This document shows positions 48,478-57,771 of a stretch of DNA of 64,000 bases, in pieces. Under the pieces are notes generated by a model. That model was given only the letters and a program-made list of their open reading frames with translations, was not told where the DNA came from and did not search any database. This DNA comes from Bacteroidota bacterium. Lineage in GTDB: Bacteria > Bacteroidota > Bacteroidia > AKYH767-A > OLB10. A program made the translations under genes and the position numbers. Each line of letters starts with the position of its first letter. Positions within the stretch are counted from its first letter, which is position 1. The stretch covers positions 62,001 to 126,000 of the forward strand of contig JADKDR010000014.1 in the NCBI GenBank assembly GCA_016714535.1, given 5' to 3'.

Positions 48478-49137
48478 ATGAATCTGGTACAATTAACTGA
48501 TAGTAAAATCCCACCACTTAAAACGAGTGACAGTGTGGCGCATGCAAAACGATGGATGCAGGCAGCAGGATTACAATCATTGCCGGTGCTAAAAGGCAAG
48601 CGTTACATTGGCATCATCCATAACGAACAACTACAAAAGGAAAACGAAACATTGCCATTATCGGCTACTCAAATTATATTCGATCGTCAATTCATTTATT
48701 CCAATCAACACCTGTATAATGCATTGGGGTATGCAATACAACACCGTATCGAAATCTTGCCTGTAATAAATAATGATGGCGATTACGAAGGGTTAATAAC
48801 CCGCGACAATCTCATGGGTGCTTATGCTTCAGTTCGCTCCATGAACAATGATGGTAGTATTATAGAACTTGAAATTAGCAGTCATGATTTCTTACTATCG
48901 AAACTCGTTGATATTGTTGCAAGCAACAATGGACATATACAAAGTATGGATGTAAATGATAAAAGGGACAATACTCCAGTTACGGTTACCTTAAAACTTT
49001 CTAATGAGGATATCTCGCGTATCGAGCAGGCTTTTTATCGCATCGGGTATCATGTTACTGCTACCCATCACTCGGTTGATAGTGGCAACAACATGCAAGA
49101 TCGCTACGATGCACTGATGCGCTACCTCAATGTGTAA
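48478..49137 (+). CDS. CBS-pair protein with C-terminal ACT-like region
   Basis: 219 residues. Two CBS motifs form one adenosine-nucleotide-binding Bateman module: residues about 8-60 (SVAHAKRWMQAAGLQSLPVLKGKRYIG) and 68-120 (LYNALGYAIQHRIEILPVINNDGDYEGLITRDNLM). The C-terminal ~80 residues (IIELEISSHDFLLSKLVDIVASNNGHIQSM) look like an ACT domain, as in AcuB-like proteins. It probably senses a nucleotide or metabolite; the regulated partner is unknown. The stop codon is four bases from that of the convergent aminotransferase gene. Confidence 0.85.
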   Translation: MNLVQLTDSKIPPLKTSDSVAHAKRWMQAAGLQSLPVLKGKRYIGIIHNEQLQKENETLPLSATQIIFDRQFIYSNQHLYNALGYAIQHRIEILPVINNDGDYEGLITRDNLMGAYASVRSMNNDGSIIELEISSHDFLLSKLVDIVASNNGHIQSMDVNDKRDNTPVTVTLKLSNEDISRIEQAFYRIGYHVTATHHSVDSGNNMQDRYDALMRYLNV

Positions 49138-49141
49138 GGCA

Positions 49142-50281
49142 TTATTGCTGATGGCTCGAAACCACTTCCAGAAAATTTTCAGTAATATATTTTAATTGAT
49201 CTTCCGATAATTCGGTATGCATGGGTAATGAAATTACTTCTTTGCACAGTTGTTCGCTTATCGGAAAATCGCCACTGTGATAGCGACTACTTCGATATGC
49301 TTTTTGCTGATGCACCGGAATGGGATAATAAATCATAGCCGGAATATTCCGTTCGGCAAGTGCCGAACGTATAGCGTCACGGTTAACACCGTTTAAGCAC
49401 AGAGTGTATTGGTGAAATACATGGGTTGATTTGGGATTTCGAACCGGAATTTTTATTAATGGATGTTTCGCAAAGGCTTTGTCGTAATACGATGCAGCAT
49501 GGTTGCGTGCTGCGGCATATGCATCCAGATGTTTGAGTTTGGTTCGTAAAATGGCTGCCTGCAACGTATCGAGGCGCGAGTTACACCCAACCTCATCAAA
49601 AACATATTGCACACTTTGGCCATGATTAGCAATCATTTGTATGCGGTTGCCCAATTCTGCGCTATTCGTAAATATGGCTCCGCCATCGCCATAGCAGCCA
49701 AGATTTTTGGAAGGAAAAAAACTGGTTGTGCCAATATCGCCCATTGTTCCTGACTTGTGTTTGGTACCATCACTAAAGGTATATGTTGCGCCAATAGCCT
49801 GCGCCACATCTTCTATCACATAAAGTTTGTGCTTATGGGCAATGTTCAAAATAGATTCCATATCGGCACACTGACCAAATAAATGTACCGGTACAATAGC
49901 CTTTGTTTTTGGGGTAATGGCTTTTTCTATAGCAGCAGGATCAATGCAAAATGTATTCGGGTCTACTTCTACCAATACAGGAGTTAACTTTAATAGGGCT
50001 ATTACCTCAACGGTGGCAATGTAGGTAAACGAAGCAGAAATTACCTCATCGCCCTGCTGCAACCCCAGTGCCATCATGGCTATTTGCAAAGCATCAGTTC
50101 CATTTGCGCAGGGAACTACTTTGGCAACATTTAAATACGATTGCAACTCTGCAGCAAATGATTTTACATCGGGCCCATTTATAAAAGCCGTATTGTTTAT
50201 AACGTTTTGTATGGCTGCATCTATCTCAGGTTTTATTTTCTGATACTGACCGGCAAGGTCAACCATGTGAAGTTTTTGCAT
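49142..50281 (-). CDS. DegT/DnrJ/EryC1/StrS-family sugar aminotransferase
   Basis: 379 residues, standard length. The N-terminal MVDLAGQYQKIKPEIDAAI, VPCANGTDALQIAMMALGL, VIEDVAQAIGATY and the PLP lysine in TSFFPSKNLGCYGDGGAIF identify a PLP enzyme that aminates a keto-sugar nucleotide. The sequence resembles WbpE/WlbC-type enzymes that make 3-amino sugars, but the exact substrate cannot be fixed. With the ABC exporter and flippase nearby it suits surface-glycan synthesis, although they are not in one operon. The gene stands alone: a strong terminator lies upstream at 50419-50453 and the CBS gene converges at its end. Confidence 0.92.
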   Translation of the reverse strand: MQKLHMVDLAGQYQKIKPEIDAAIQNVINNTAFINGPDVKSFAAELQSYLNVAKVVPCANGTDALQIAMMALGLQQGDEVISASFTYIATVEVIALLKLTPVLVEVDPNTFCIDPAAIEKAITPKTKAIVPVHLFGQCADMESILNIAHKHKLYVIEDVAQAIGATYTFSDGTKHKSGTMGDIGTTSFFPSKNLGCYGDGGAIFTNSAELGNRIQMIANHGQSVQYVFDEVGCNSRLDTLQAAILRTKLKHLDAYAAARNHAASYYDKAFAKHPLIKIPVRNPKSTHVFHQYTLCLNGVNRDAIRSALAERNIPAMIYYPIPVHQQKAYRSSRYHSGDFPISEQLCKEVISLPMHTELSEDQLKYITENFLEVVSSHQQ

Positions 50282-50418
50282 CGAATTTGTATTTTAGAAT
50301 TGCGAAAGTAGACAAAATAATGCGCGATTTAGCTTGCATAATTGTGTTGATTTTCAAATTAAAAATGATTGTGCTTGTTAGCTTGGTTTTATAAAAATTT
50401 AAAGGCATACCTGTTACC

Positions 50419-50453
50419 AAAAAAAAAACGAGGCGCACCTTAGGTGCGCCTCG
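50419..50453 (-). terminator. Rho-independent terminator after the PNGase F-like gene
   Basis: On the minus strand, CGAGGCGCACC-TAA-GGTGCGCCTCG, followed by ten T. The arms are 50429-50439 and 50443-50453. A perfect 11-bp GC-rich stem, 22 bases after the stop codon. Confidence 0.95.
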
Positions 50454-50474
50454 CCTGTAATTTTTTTGCCTACG

Positions 50475-52976
50475 TTACTTTATAACTACTTTATGCTGAT
50501 ACGATTCTTTACTACCAACAACCTTTATCACATATACCCCTTTTGCCAGCGATGTAAGGTCAACATTGGTTTTATCTCCATTCCAGGTGAATTGCTTTAC
50601 TGAACTTCCGAGTACATCATTTATTAGTACATCGTGTTCTGTTTCGATGGCATTAATTGAGTGCAAAGTGAATATTCCGTTTGATGGATTTGGATAAACC
50701 AAAACACGCATTGTATTAATTTCGGGAGTTGAAAGAACAGTAGCATCATCAAACCAGGTAACCAGATTGCAGTTTACATCTAGCGTTGGATTAAATCCAT
50801 CGTTGCAGTCGCTGCAGGTAATTCCTGTTTGACAATTTGGATTATTAGGATGACATTGATCAATGTAACTAGACTGAAACTTGTACTCAAGATTAACAGA
50901 AGGATTGCCAACATATGCCGACATATCATAATCAAAAGGTTTAGCTATACTGCCAGGGCACCAGCCGGCCCGGTTATAGGTCCAGGTACCATTTTGGGGC
51001 ATACATGCATCCGGATTCGGATTACATACCGTCCAGTTATTTTGTGTAAAGGTTTGATTTCCATTTACCCAAACATGATGCGTGGCATTATAAAATTCGG
51101 CCGCATTTGCGGTATTAAGATTTCCCCAGCCATGTCCGGTACTTACAAGTTTTAATTTTGCTGCAACTGCTGTTGCTTCAAAGGTGTGCGGGGCAGCAGG
51201 CACGGGTTGTAAGTTGGCCATATCGCCAAAAGGATAAATGGCTTTCCAAACTTTATCAACTTTACTGTAACGATGCGGAGGGGTGCCGGCATGATAATTC
51301 AAATTCATAGCGTATAAAAATCCATTGGTCAGTGTACCCAGGTTGACACGGAAAGTAACCTTTCCTTGTAACATGCTCATGTAATCGCCAAGGTTGATGG
51401 TATGATTACATGCCACTCCATAAGGAGTAATATATCGTATCACTTCGTACCATTGCCCATTCATGCCAAGCACATCTACACTTGATACGCGATCCCAAGG
51501 ATCGCATCCGCCATTCGGAGGGCATGTAACAGAAAGCGTAGTAAGAATGGTATCAAACGCACCTACATAAGATGGCAATATTCCATCTGCAGTAAGCGAG
51601 CCTGTTGTGCTATTAAGCCAAAGCCCCGAAAATGCCGGAACACTTGGCAATGTGGATACCGACTGCACCACATTAACGGTTACCGTATTAGTACTTATCA
51701 CACCATAATTACTGGTGGCTTTTATGTCAATGGTTTGGGTGCCGTAAGCCGTGGGTGTCCACCAGGCGGTATAGTGTCCATTGCCATAATCATGTGCGGG
51801 ATAGGACGTGCCGTTAATTACAAATTCCAAATCGGTAATGTTAAATAAGGTAGGATAGGGCATATTAGCAATAGCCGCCAGTTGCAATGCTCCTAAAGTT
51901 GGCATATATATATCAGTATTGTTAACCGGATTTCGTGGGTCTATTACTGCTAAGTTGGCGTACGGGTCAACTACATCAAATGTATTTACTACCGCCACAG
52001 CGGTGTCGTATGTTCCATTACCAAACTGATCAGCTTGAATAGTAACCGTGCCCGGCCCGCTAAAGTAAGCTGTATCGTTGCTTATAGAGCATGGCCCTGC
52101 TAACACCGTGTACGTGCACGGCAAGCCGGATGTTGCAGTTGCATTTAAATAATAGGAAGGCAACGTAGTTAACTGAGGTGGAACTTGTGGAAACGAAATT
52201 GCCTGAAACGAATTATTAAGCGTTCCGTTAAAGTTTGAAGTGGCACCAGTGAGCGCAAAATTATTAAATGCACCATCGTAAGTAGGAGAGTTTAAACTGG
52301 TTGTAAGGCTGGCAATACCGGTATTATTGCCACCCGGTACTCCCTGATTGCATTTAAAATACAATTGCAATCCAGGCTCAGAGCCGGTTAGTTCATTAGC
52401 CATCATGTCTTGAATTTCGGTTTGGGAAAGAGCTTTATTCCACATCGTTACTTCATCTATACGGCCACTGTATACAAAGTTAAAGCCATTCAATATACTT
52501 TTACCAATTGCAAAGGGAACAGTGGTGTTTGTAATAGTGCCTGCTGCAGCCTTGGTTCCTACCAGGTTTCCGTTTACATATAATGATAACAGGTTGCTGC
52601 CATATACCCATGCTATATGTTGCCATGTTTGCGGTACAATGGTAAAGTTGGGTGATTTATAATCATACAGCACGCCACTTGAATTTTGCATTCTGCATTC
52701 GAGCTGTCCGTTGTTTAATTGTATTAAATAGAACCCTGCATTGGTACTGCGTATTCCCATCAGTCCCTGACCGTAGGCCAGTTGATTATCCCAAAACCAG
52801 CCAGTTATACTAAAGGCATTACTACCGGCAATGAGTGCCGAAGCATTGGGTGATGTAACAAAATCATCAGTTCCATCAAAATCGAGATATTGATTTGATT
52901 GAGCTACTGCAACCGTGTAACTGCATAGAAAAGTAAACAAAGCAAAGCAAACTTTGCAGATCGTATTTTTAATCAT
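50475..52976 (-). CDS. T9SS protein with LamG-like domain and PNGase F-like domain
   Basis: 833 residues. Signal peptide 1-25 (ending AVAQ). Residues about 28-210 form a LamG/concanavalin-like fold (YLDFDGTDDFV, FSITGWFWDN, WQHIAWVY, GRIDEVTMWNKALSQTEI). About 265-440 is Ig-like or linker. About 445-705 matches PNGase F: CDPWDRVSSVDV with D495 at the position of catalytic Asp60, GQWYEVIRYITPYG, YHAGTPPHRYSKV, TGHGWG, AAEFYNATHHVWVNG with E627 at the position of Glu206, WTYNRAGWCPG, and LEYKFQSSYI. The Glu118 equivalent seems absent. A Cys-rich segment (708-736) and a type A T9SS sorting domain (VLVYPNPSNGIFTL to KVVIK) follow. It probably cleaves N-glycans from glycoproteins outside the cell, if active. 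Confidence 0.85.
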   Translation of the reverse strand: MIKNTICKVCFALFTFLCSYTVAVAQSNQYLDFDGTDDFVTSPNASALIAGSNAFSITGWFWDNQLAYGQGLMGIRSTNAGFYLIQLNNGQLECRMQNSSGVLYDYKSPNFTIVPQTWQHIAWVYGSNLLSLYVNGNLVGTKAAAGTITNTTVPFAIGKSILNGFNFVYSGRIDEVTMWNKALSQTEIQDMMANELTGSEPGLQLYFKCNQGVPGGNNTGIASLTTSLNSPTYDGAFNNFALTGATSNFNGTLNNSFQAISFPQVPPQLTTLPSYYLNATATSGLPCTYTVLAGPCSISNDTAYFSGPGTVTIQADQFGNGTYDTAVAVVNTFDVVDPYANLAVIDPRNPVNNTDIYMPTLGALQLAAIANMPYPTLFNITDLEFVINGTSYPAHDYGNGHYTAWWTPTAYGTQTIDIKATSNYGVISTNTVTVNVVQSVSTLPSVPAFSGLWLNSTTGSLTADGILPSYVGAFDTILTTLSVTCPPNGGCDPWDRVSSVDVLGMNGQWYEVIRYITPYGVACNHTINLGDYMSMLQGKVTFRVNLGTLTNGFLYAMNLNYHAGTPPHRYSKVDKVWKAIYPFGDMANLQPVPAAPHTFEATAVAAKLKLVSTGHGWGNLNTANAAEFYNATHHVWVNGNQTFTQNNWTVCNPNPDACMPQNGTWTYNRAGWCPGSIAKPFDYDMSAYVGNPSVNLEYKFQSSYIDQCHPNNPNCQTGITCSDCNDGFNPTLDVNCNLVTWFDDATVLSTPEINTMRVLVYPNPSNGIFTLHSINAIETEHDVLINDVLGSSVKQFTWNGDKTNVDLTSLAKGVYVIKVVGSKESYQHKVVIK

Positions 52977-53150
52977 TTTAATTAAGAATTTTTGAAATGC
53001 AATAATAAGGAATTATAATTTTCCAGGCGTTATATGGTGCTATTAAATGTAAAAATCAAGCCACATGCAAGCGGTGATGGGTTGTTTAATAGTGACAGTA
53101 AAACACCCCATTCTTTATGCATTAATTAAAAACAATTGGTGGGTATATTC

Positions 53151-53158
53151 TATATTTG
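53151..53158 (+). promoter_or_regulatory. -7 box just before the ABC exporter start
   Basis: TATATTTG, a full TAnnTTTG match, ending 10 bases before ATG 53169. If used, the mRNA leader would be only a few bases. Confidence 0.4.
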
Positions 53159-53168
53159 TCCACTTAAT

Positions 53169-54965
53169 ATGAGTAATACCGAACAACAACAAATTAAAAG
53201 CACTTTTGCCAATACAGTGCAAAGTATTCGTGAGCATTTAAGTTCATGGCACAAGCGTAGGATGGCATTGCTTGCTGTACTCATTGTTATTTCTGCTTTT
53301 TGCGATGTAGTCAGTCTCGGATTAATTTTGCCTATCATTAGCATTGCCACTGACCCAACCATAATACAGCGCAACCAATACCTAAGTTGGGCTTACAACT
53401 ATTTTCAGTTTGATTCGGTTGCACAATTCAGCCTGGTGCTGGTAATTGTAGTCATGTTTTTTTACCTGATAAAAAACAGTTATGCACTTTTTGTAAATTG
53501 GCTTAGTACTAAGTTTACAGTAGATGTAGCTATTCACATTACACGAAATCAATTTAATAAATATTACGACCTCACGTATCTGGATTTTACCAATATCAAT
53601 TCGGCATTGATATTAAATCATGTGTTCAGCAATCCCACCTCGTACATGATTTGGATTATAAACCCGGTTATCATGCTGTTTAGCGAATTGCTTATCGTAT
53701 TGTTCATTATAGGATTTATGATTTTTAGCAATCCGATATTGTTTTTATGCTTAGTAGCAACAGTTGGTCCGGCTACTTTTTTAATCTATTACTCGTTACG
53801 TAATGTTAATACACAAATAGGAACAGGTATGGACCTTGCCTATCCGCGTGCCGTAGAAGCATTGAATCACTCTATTTTTGGATATACCGATATAAAACTT
53901 ACTGGTACCGAAAGAGTTTTCAGACAGAAGTATCTTGCAGCTATCGAAAAGTATCATTCGCTCAATATGAAAGGGGCGTTTTTATCATTGGTACCTTTGC
54001 GAGCATATGAGTTAGTTGCCATCATAGGCATTGTGGTTGTGTTTGCCTATATTTATTTCAGAAATATGATAGAAGCTAACTCCGAAGCACTAACACTGGT
54101 TGTTCTGTTTGCCGTAAGCGCATCGCGTATAATGCCTTCACTTAACCGTATCGTATCGAGCATGATGTATATTCGTAAAACGCAGGTATCTATTAAAAAC
54201 CTTAATTTTTTAAAAGACAAAACACTTGACAACCGCACCGAAGTTACAAGCGACCCACTTACATTTAATAAGGAAATTATTTTTGAGAATATAAATTTCA
54301 GGTTCACTAAAGACCAAGGGTACTTACTAAGGAATATTTCATTCACTGTAAAGAAAGGCGAGAAGATAGGTTTTGTTGGTGTTTCGGGAAGTGGAAAAAC
54401 CACGTTGATGAATATTTTGCTTCGATTTTTAAAAGAAGATGATGGTGCTATTACCACCGATGGAACCAAACTTACCGATCGCAACATGCGCAGTTGGCGC
54501 AATTTGTTGGGTTACGTTAAGCAAGATATTTTCATAATGGATGCAAGCATAAAAGCCAATATAGCTTTTGGAGAAGATAAGATTGATGAACAAAAATTAA
54601 TGCGCGCTATAACACAGGCTTCGCTACAGGATTTAGTAGATAGCCTTCCGGAAGGTGTAGAAACAAAAATTGGAGAAAAAGGCTCTAAACTGAGTGGAGG
54701 TCAACGCCAACGCATAGGTATTGCGAGAGCATTATATCGCGATGCGCAAATTTTAATTTTTGACGAAGCCACTTCGGCACTTGATACTGCTACCGAAACC
54801 GAAGTAACTGAAGCCATTGATAAACTTAGTGACATTAATAAAACTATTTTCATTATTGCTCACCGTATTACCACACTTAAAAATTGCAATCGTATTTATG
54901 AGTTAGAAAAAGGATGCATTAAGTCAGAATACTCTTATAGGGAGTTGATAGATAAGGTGGTGTAA
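53169..54965 (+). CDS. ABC transporter, fused permease and ATPase (MsbA/exporter type)
   Basis: 598 residues from ATG 53169; a TTG further upstream (53136) is less likely because a promoter box lies between. The N-terminal half (about 35-320) has six membrane helices (for example MALLAVLIVISAFCDVVSLGLILPI). The C-terminal ATPase has Walker A GVSGSGKTTL, Q-loop YVKQDIF, signature LSGGQRQRIGIARAL, Walker B ILIFDEATSALD and H-loop IIAHRITTL, all intact. It would work as a homodimer exporting a hydrophobic or glycan-lipid substrate. A link with the flippase and aminotransferase nearby is an inference. It is divergent from the PNGase F-like gene. Confidence 0.93.
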   Translation: MSNTEQQQIKSTFANTVQSIREHLSSWHKRRMALLAVLIVISAFCDVVSLGLILPIISIATDPTIIQRNQYLSWAYNYFQFDSVAQFSLVLVIVVMFFYLIKNSYALFVNWLSTKFTVDVAIHITRNQFNKYYDLTYLDFTNINSALILNHVFSNPTSYMIWIINPVIMLFSELLIVLFIIGFMIFSNPILFLCLVATVGPATFLIYYSLRNVNTQIGTGMDLAYPRAVEALNHSIFGYTDIKLTGTERVFRQKYLAAIEKYHSLNMKGAFLSLVPLRAYELVAIIGIVVVFAYIYFRNMIEANSEALTLVVLFAVSASRIMPSLNRIVSSMMYIRKTQVSIKNLNFLKDKTLDNRTEVTSDPLTFNKEIIFENINFRFTKDQGYLLRNISFTVKKGEKIGFVGVSGSGKTTLMNILLRFLKEDDGAITTDGTKLTDRNMRSWRNLLGYVKQDIFIMDASIKANIAFGEDKIDEQKLMRAITQASLQDLVDSLPEGVETKIGEKGSKLSGGQRQRIGIARALYRDAQILIFDEATSALDTATETEVTEAIDKLSDINKTIFIIAHRITTLKNCNRIYELEKGCIKSEYSYRELIDKVV

Positions 54966-55129
54966 AATGATACAACAACAAGAGCCGTGGCTCTATGGGA
55001 ATATTTCTAAATGTGTTTTTGTAAATTTAACAATCTTTTTTATTTAGAGATTAAACCTAACAAGGAGGATGTTATCATACTACTAATAACCGATTGATTT
55101 TTTAAACACTTTAAAAATTTTATAATACT

Positions 55130-55969
55130 ATGAAAAAAGAAATGATGCGAATCTTAATGCTGACAATGATAGCAGCATTAGTAATTACAGGATGTAAAAA
55201 AGATAATGATAACGATACCGAAACCGAATCGTCTTCTGACAATGCAATAGCTGAAGCGCAATTTGATAATGTTGCCCGACAGGTAGGTGATGTTGCCGAT
55301 GCAAATAAATGGCTCGACTTCTGGAATGGAGGAATCCACGTTCAGTTAAATGGATGTGCCAACATTTCGGTAGTGCCGGCAGATACCATAACATGGCCCA
55401 AGACTGTAACAATTGATTTCGGTCCGGTAAATTGTACCGGATGGGATGGTAAAATGCATCGTGGAAAAATCATAGCCGTATTCACAGGGCGCTATCGTAA
55501 CCCGGGCACGGTTATCTCCATTTCCTTCGACAACTATTTTGTAAACAACAATAAAATTGAAGGGACTAAAACCATTACAAACAATGGCTTTAACAACAGC
55601 AATCATTTATCATACTCAATCGTTGTAAGCAATGGAAAGATTACTAAACCTGATGGCAGCACATTAACATGGAACAGCACACGCACCCGCGAATGGATAA
55701 GCGGCTATAGCACGCAGGGTAATCATAAGGACGATGAGTATCTTATTTCAGGAAGTGCCAGTGGCACTTCGTTCAAAGGAATATCTTTTGCTGCCAACAT
55801 TACCCAACCTTTGCTGGTTTCGCCTTCGTGCAAATGGATAATGTCAGGAATCGTAGAACTTACTCCGCAGGGCAAACCAACACGTACCATTAATTTTGGC
55901 AGTGGTAATTGCGATGATCAGGCTACTATCACTATCAAGAATAAAACATTTACTATTACGCTGAAGTAA
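55130..55969 (+). CDS. Lipoprotein of unknown function
   Basis: 279 residues. The signal peptide with lipobox VITGC at about residue 21 is followed by an Asp/Glu/Ser-rich linker (KKDNDNDTETESSSDN) often seen in Bacteroidota surface lipoproteins. The mature part is rich in beta strands (PKTVTIDFGPVNCTGWDGKMHRGKIIAVFTG, KIEGTKTITNNG, TRTINFGSGNCDDQATITIKNKTFTITLK) with conserved-looking Cys pairs. I recognise no named family. Similar proteins in the group are annotated only as hypothetical. The gene stands alone, with a terminator directly after it. Confidence 0.75.
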   Translation: MKKEMMRILMLTMIAALVITGCKKDNDNDTETESSSDNAIAEAQFDNVARQVGDVADANKWLDFWNGGIHVQLNGCANISVVPADTITWPKTVTIDFGPVNCTGWDGKMHRGKIIAVFTGRYRNPGTVISISFDNYFVNNNKIEGTKTITNNGFNNSNHLSYSIVVSNGKITKPDGSTLTWNSTRTREWISGYSTQGNHKDDEYLISGSASGTSFKGISFAANITQPLLVSPSCKWIMSGIVELTPQGKPTRTINFGSGNCDDQATITIKNKTFTITLK

Positions 55970-55994
55970 GTTGGTAAAAATAAAATTGTGAGAG

Positions 55995-56028
55995 AGCCCT
56001 GCAGCAATTGCTGCAGGGCTTTTTATTT
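55995..56028 (+). terminator. Terminator between the lipoprotein gene and the convergent flippase
   Basis: Perfect palindromic stem AGCCCTGCAGCAA/TTGCTGCAGGGCT (55995-56020) followed by TTTTTATTT on the plus strand. The T-run overlaps the stop codon of the convergent flippase gene (56023-56025). It could weakly serve the other strand too, but lacks a T-run there. Confidence 0.88.
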
Positions 56029-57492
56029 GGCAAGTACCTTATTTTCACGAAAGTAAACTACACCGCCAAAAGCAATCAGTGCAATAGTAGTGAGTACATG
56101 GTATAGTGTTACCGAAACATTCTGCTTAAGCGCATAATGACATCCGGCAAAAAGTAAAATTGATAGTATGAAGTAAAAGCTTATTGCACCTAAATCGTAT
56201 TGGATGGGATAATGTTTGGTTCCCAGAAAGTATGAAATAATCATCATACTTGCATAGCATACTAAGGTAGTATAAGCAGCGCCAGTATATCCATAAATAG
56301 GAATTAATATAAAATTTAAAACTAATGTAATAACTGCACCTGCCAAAGATATATAGGCACCGTAACGGGTTTTGCCGCTAAGTTTATACCACATGCCCTG
56401 ATATAAATAAACGCCCAGGAATAAGTTAGCAAGGAGCAAAATAGGTACAACATGCAATCCTTCCCAATACCGGTTATTGATAAAATATTTTATCCACTCC
56501 AGATTAAGCATTACAAAAAGAAAAATGAGCGAACACAGAATTACAAAATACTTCATCACGTTAGCAAACACTTGCTTTTCGTTTTGCTCGTTTTTACGAT
56601 TAAAAAAAAATGGCTCGGCAGCAAATCGAAATGCCTGAATAAAAAGTGTCATCAGGATACTGAGCTTGTAACAAGCGCCATAAATGCCTTGCTGATAAAG
56701 CGCTTGCTGCGGAGGTTTTATCAGATAGGAAATTAAAATACGATCGAGTGTTTCATTTATCATACCTGCAAACCCAGCTATCAATAATGGTAATGCATAT
56801 AACAGCGACTCCCTCCATAAAGATGTATTAATGGAAAATCGAATTGCTGAAATTTCTTTCATAAGCAGCAAACATACCACACCGCTCGACAGCACATTTG
56901 CAATAAATATATGTCTGGCATTTAAAGGTAGTGGAGCTAGCTGATACATGAATCGTAACATTGCATGATTGCTGCTATTATTCTGCTCCCAGGCAAAAGC
57001 AAACAATAAGGTAAAACCAATATTGATTATAATGCCTGCCATCTTTATGCTTACAAACTTGGCTACATGGTCAGATAGCCTGAGGGCACCAAATGGAATT
57101 GTACTTAGTGTGTCAAATAGTAATATAAAGGCCATTAACACAAAATAGTGCTCGTACCCTTGCAGATTAAGTACCAATGAAATGGGTTGTCGAAATATTA
57201 TGATGGTTGAAGCAAACAGTATAGAAGATATAACGATGCCTGTATAGGTGGTTTGAAAAACATCACGTTCGTTATATTTCTTGCTGAAATAGAAGTAAGC
57301 CGTTTCCATACCATATGTAAAAAGCATATTTGCGAATGATATGATTGCATAGAAGTATGAAATAATTCCAAACTCTTCGGGTAAGAAAAGAGAAGTAAGT
57401 AGTGGAGTAAGTAAATAATTGAGCAGCCTGCCTACCAGGGTACTAAGGCCATATAAGGCCGTTTGTGAAAGCAGCTTTTTATAAATACTCAT
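56023..57492 (-). CDS. Polysaccharide flippase (Wzx/MATE-like)
   Basis: 489 residues from ATG 57492 (MSIYKKLLSQTALYGLSTLVGRLLNYLLTP); a longer frame from 57516 is rejected because a -7 box overlaps its first codons. About 12-14 hydrophobic helices are spread over the whole length. The N-terminal TALYGLSTLVGRLLNYLLTPLLT, EEFGIISYFYAIISF and the later GMWYKLSGKTRYGAYISLAGAVITLVLN fit the polysaccharide-biosynthesis flippase family that moves lipid-linked glycan units across the inner membrane. Glycosyltransferases are not next to it, so its cargo is unknown. Confidence 0.9.
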   Translation of the reverse strand: MSIYKKLLSQTALYGLSTLVGRLLNYLLTPLLTSLFLPEEFGIISYFYAIISFANMLFTYGMETAYFYFSKKYNERDVFQTTYTGIVISSILFASTIIIFRQPISLVLNLQGYEHYFVLMAFILLFDTLSTIPFGALRLSDHVAKFVSIKMAGIIINIGFTLLFAFAWEQNNSSNHAMLRFMYQLAPLPLNARHIFIANVLSSGVVCLLLMKEISAIRFSINTSLWRESLLYALPLLIAGFAGMINETLDRILISYLIKPPQQALYQQGIYGACYKLSILMTLFIQAFRFAAEPFFFNRKNEQNEKQVFANVMKYFVILCSLIFLFVMLNLEWIKYFINNRYWEGLHVVPILLLANLFLGVYLYQGMWYKLSGKTRYGAYISLAGAVITLVLNFILIPIYGYTGAAYTTLVCYASMMIISYFLGTKHYPIQYDLGAISFYFILSILLFAGCHYALKQNVSVTLYHVLTTIALIAFGGVVYFRENKVLAK

Positions 57493-57513
57493 TTGAAATA
57501 CAACGCAGTGCGG

Positions 57514-57521
57514 CAAAATTA
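57514..57521 (-). promoter_or_regulatory. -7 box for the flippase gene
   Basis: TAATTTTG on the minus strand, a full TAnnTTTG match, 21 bases before ATG 57492. No -33 TTG with good spacing was seen. Confidence 0.45.
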
Positions 57522-57674
57522 TGTTTTGTTGCTACAGATTTATTTTGCTTTATAAAATGTAATGAACATAAAACAGCGTATAAGTATTGAAGTTAAAGTT
57601 CCTTAAGTAGGTCGGTTTTAATATACTATAATCATTTTGACTGAACATGAAGTCGCTATCACTAGTATTAGTGA

Positions 57675-57706
57675 TTGACAGGGCGTGGGTTGATACATTA
57701 TGTTTG
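57675..57706 (+). promoter_or_regulatory. Promoter of the tail-fibre-like/protease operon
   Basis: A -33 TTG (57675-57677), a 21-base spacer and the -7 box TATGTTTG (57699-57706), matching the Bacteroidota consensus in both parts. The predicted leader to ATG 57772 is about 60 bases. Confidence 0.6.
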
Positions 57707-57771
57707 TCGGGCTTTAAATAAAGCGACCAATCTTACCAAACAAAAATTTTAAATTCTTAAAAAAAATCAAA

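Noticed and set aside
50282..50330. TACTTTCG upstream of the aminotransferase as its -7 box
   Set aside because: It deviates from TAnnTTTG at a core base and lacks a spaced -33 TTG; not strong enough to list.
54981..54994. AGAGCC-GT-GGCTCT hairpin after the ABC exporter as a terminator
   Set aside because: The loop is too short and no T-run follows.
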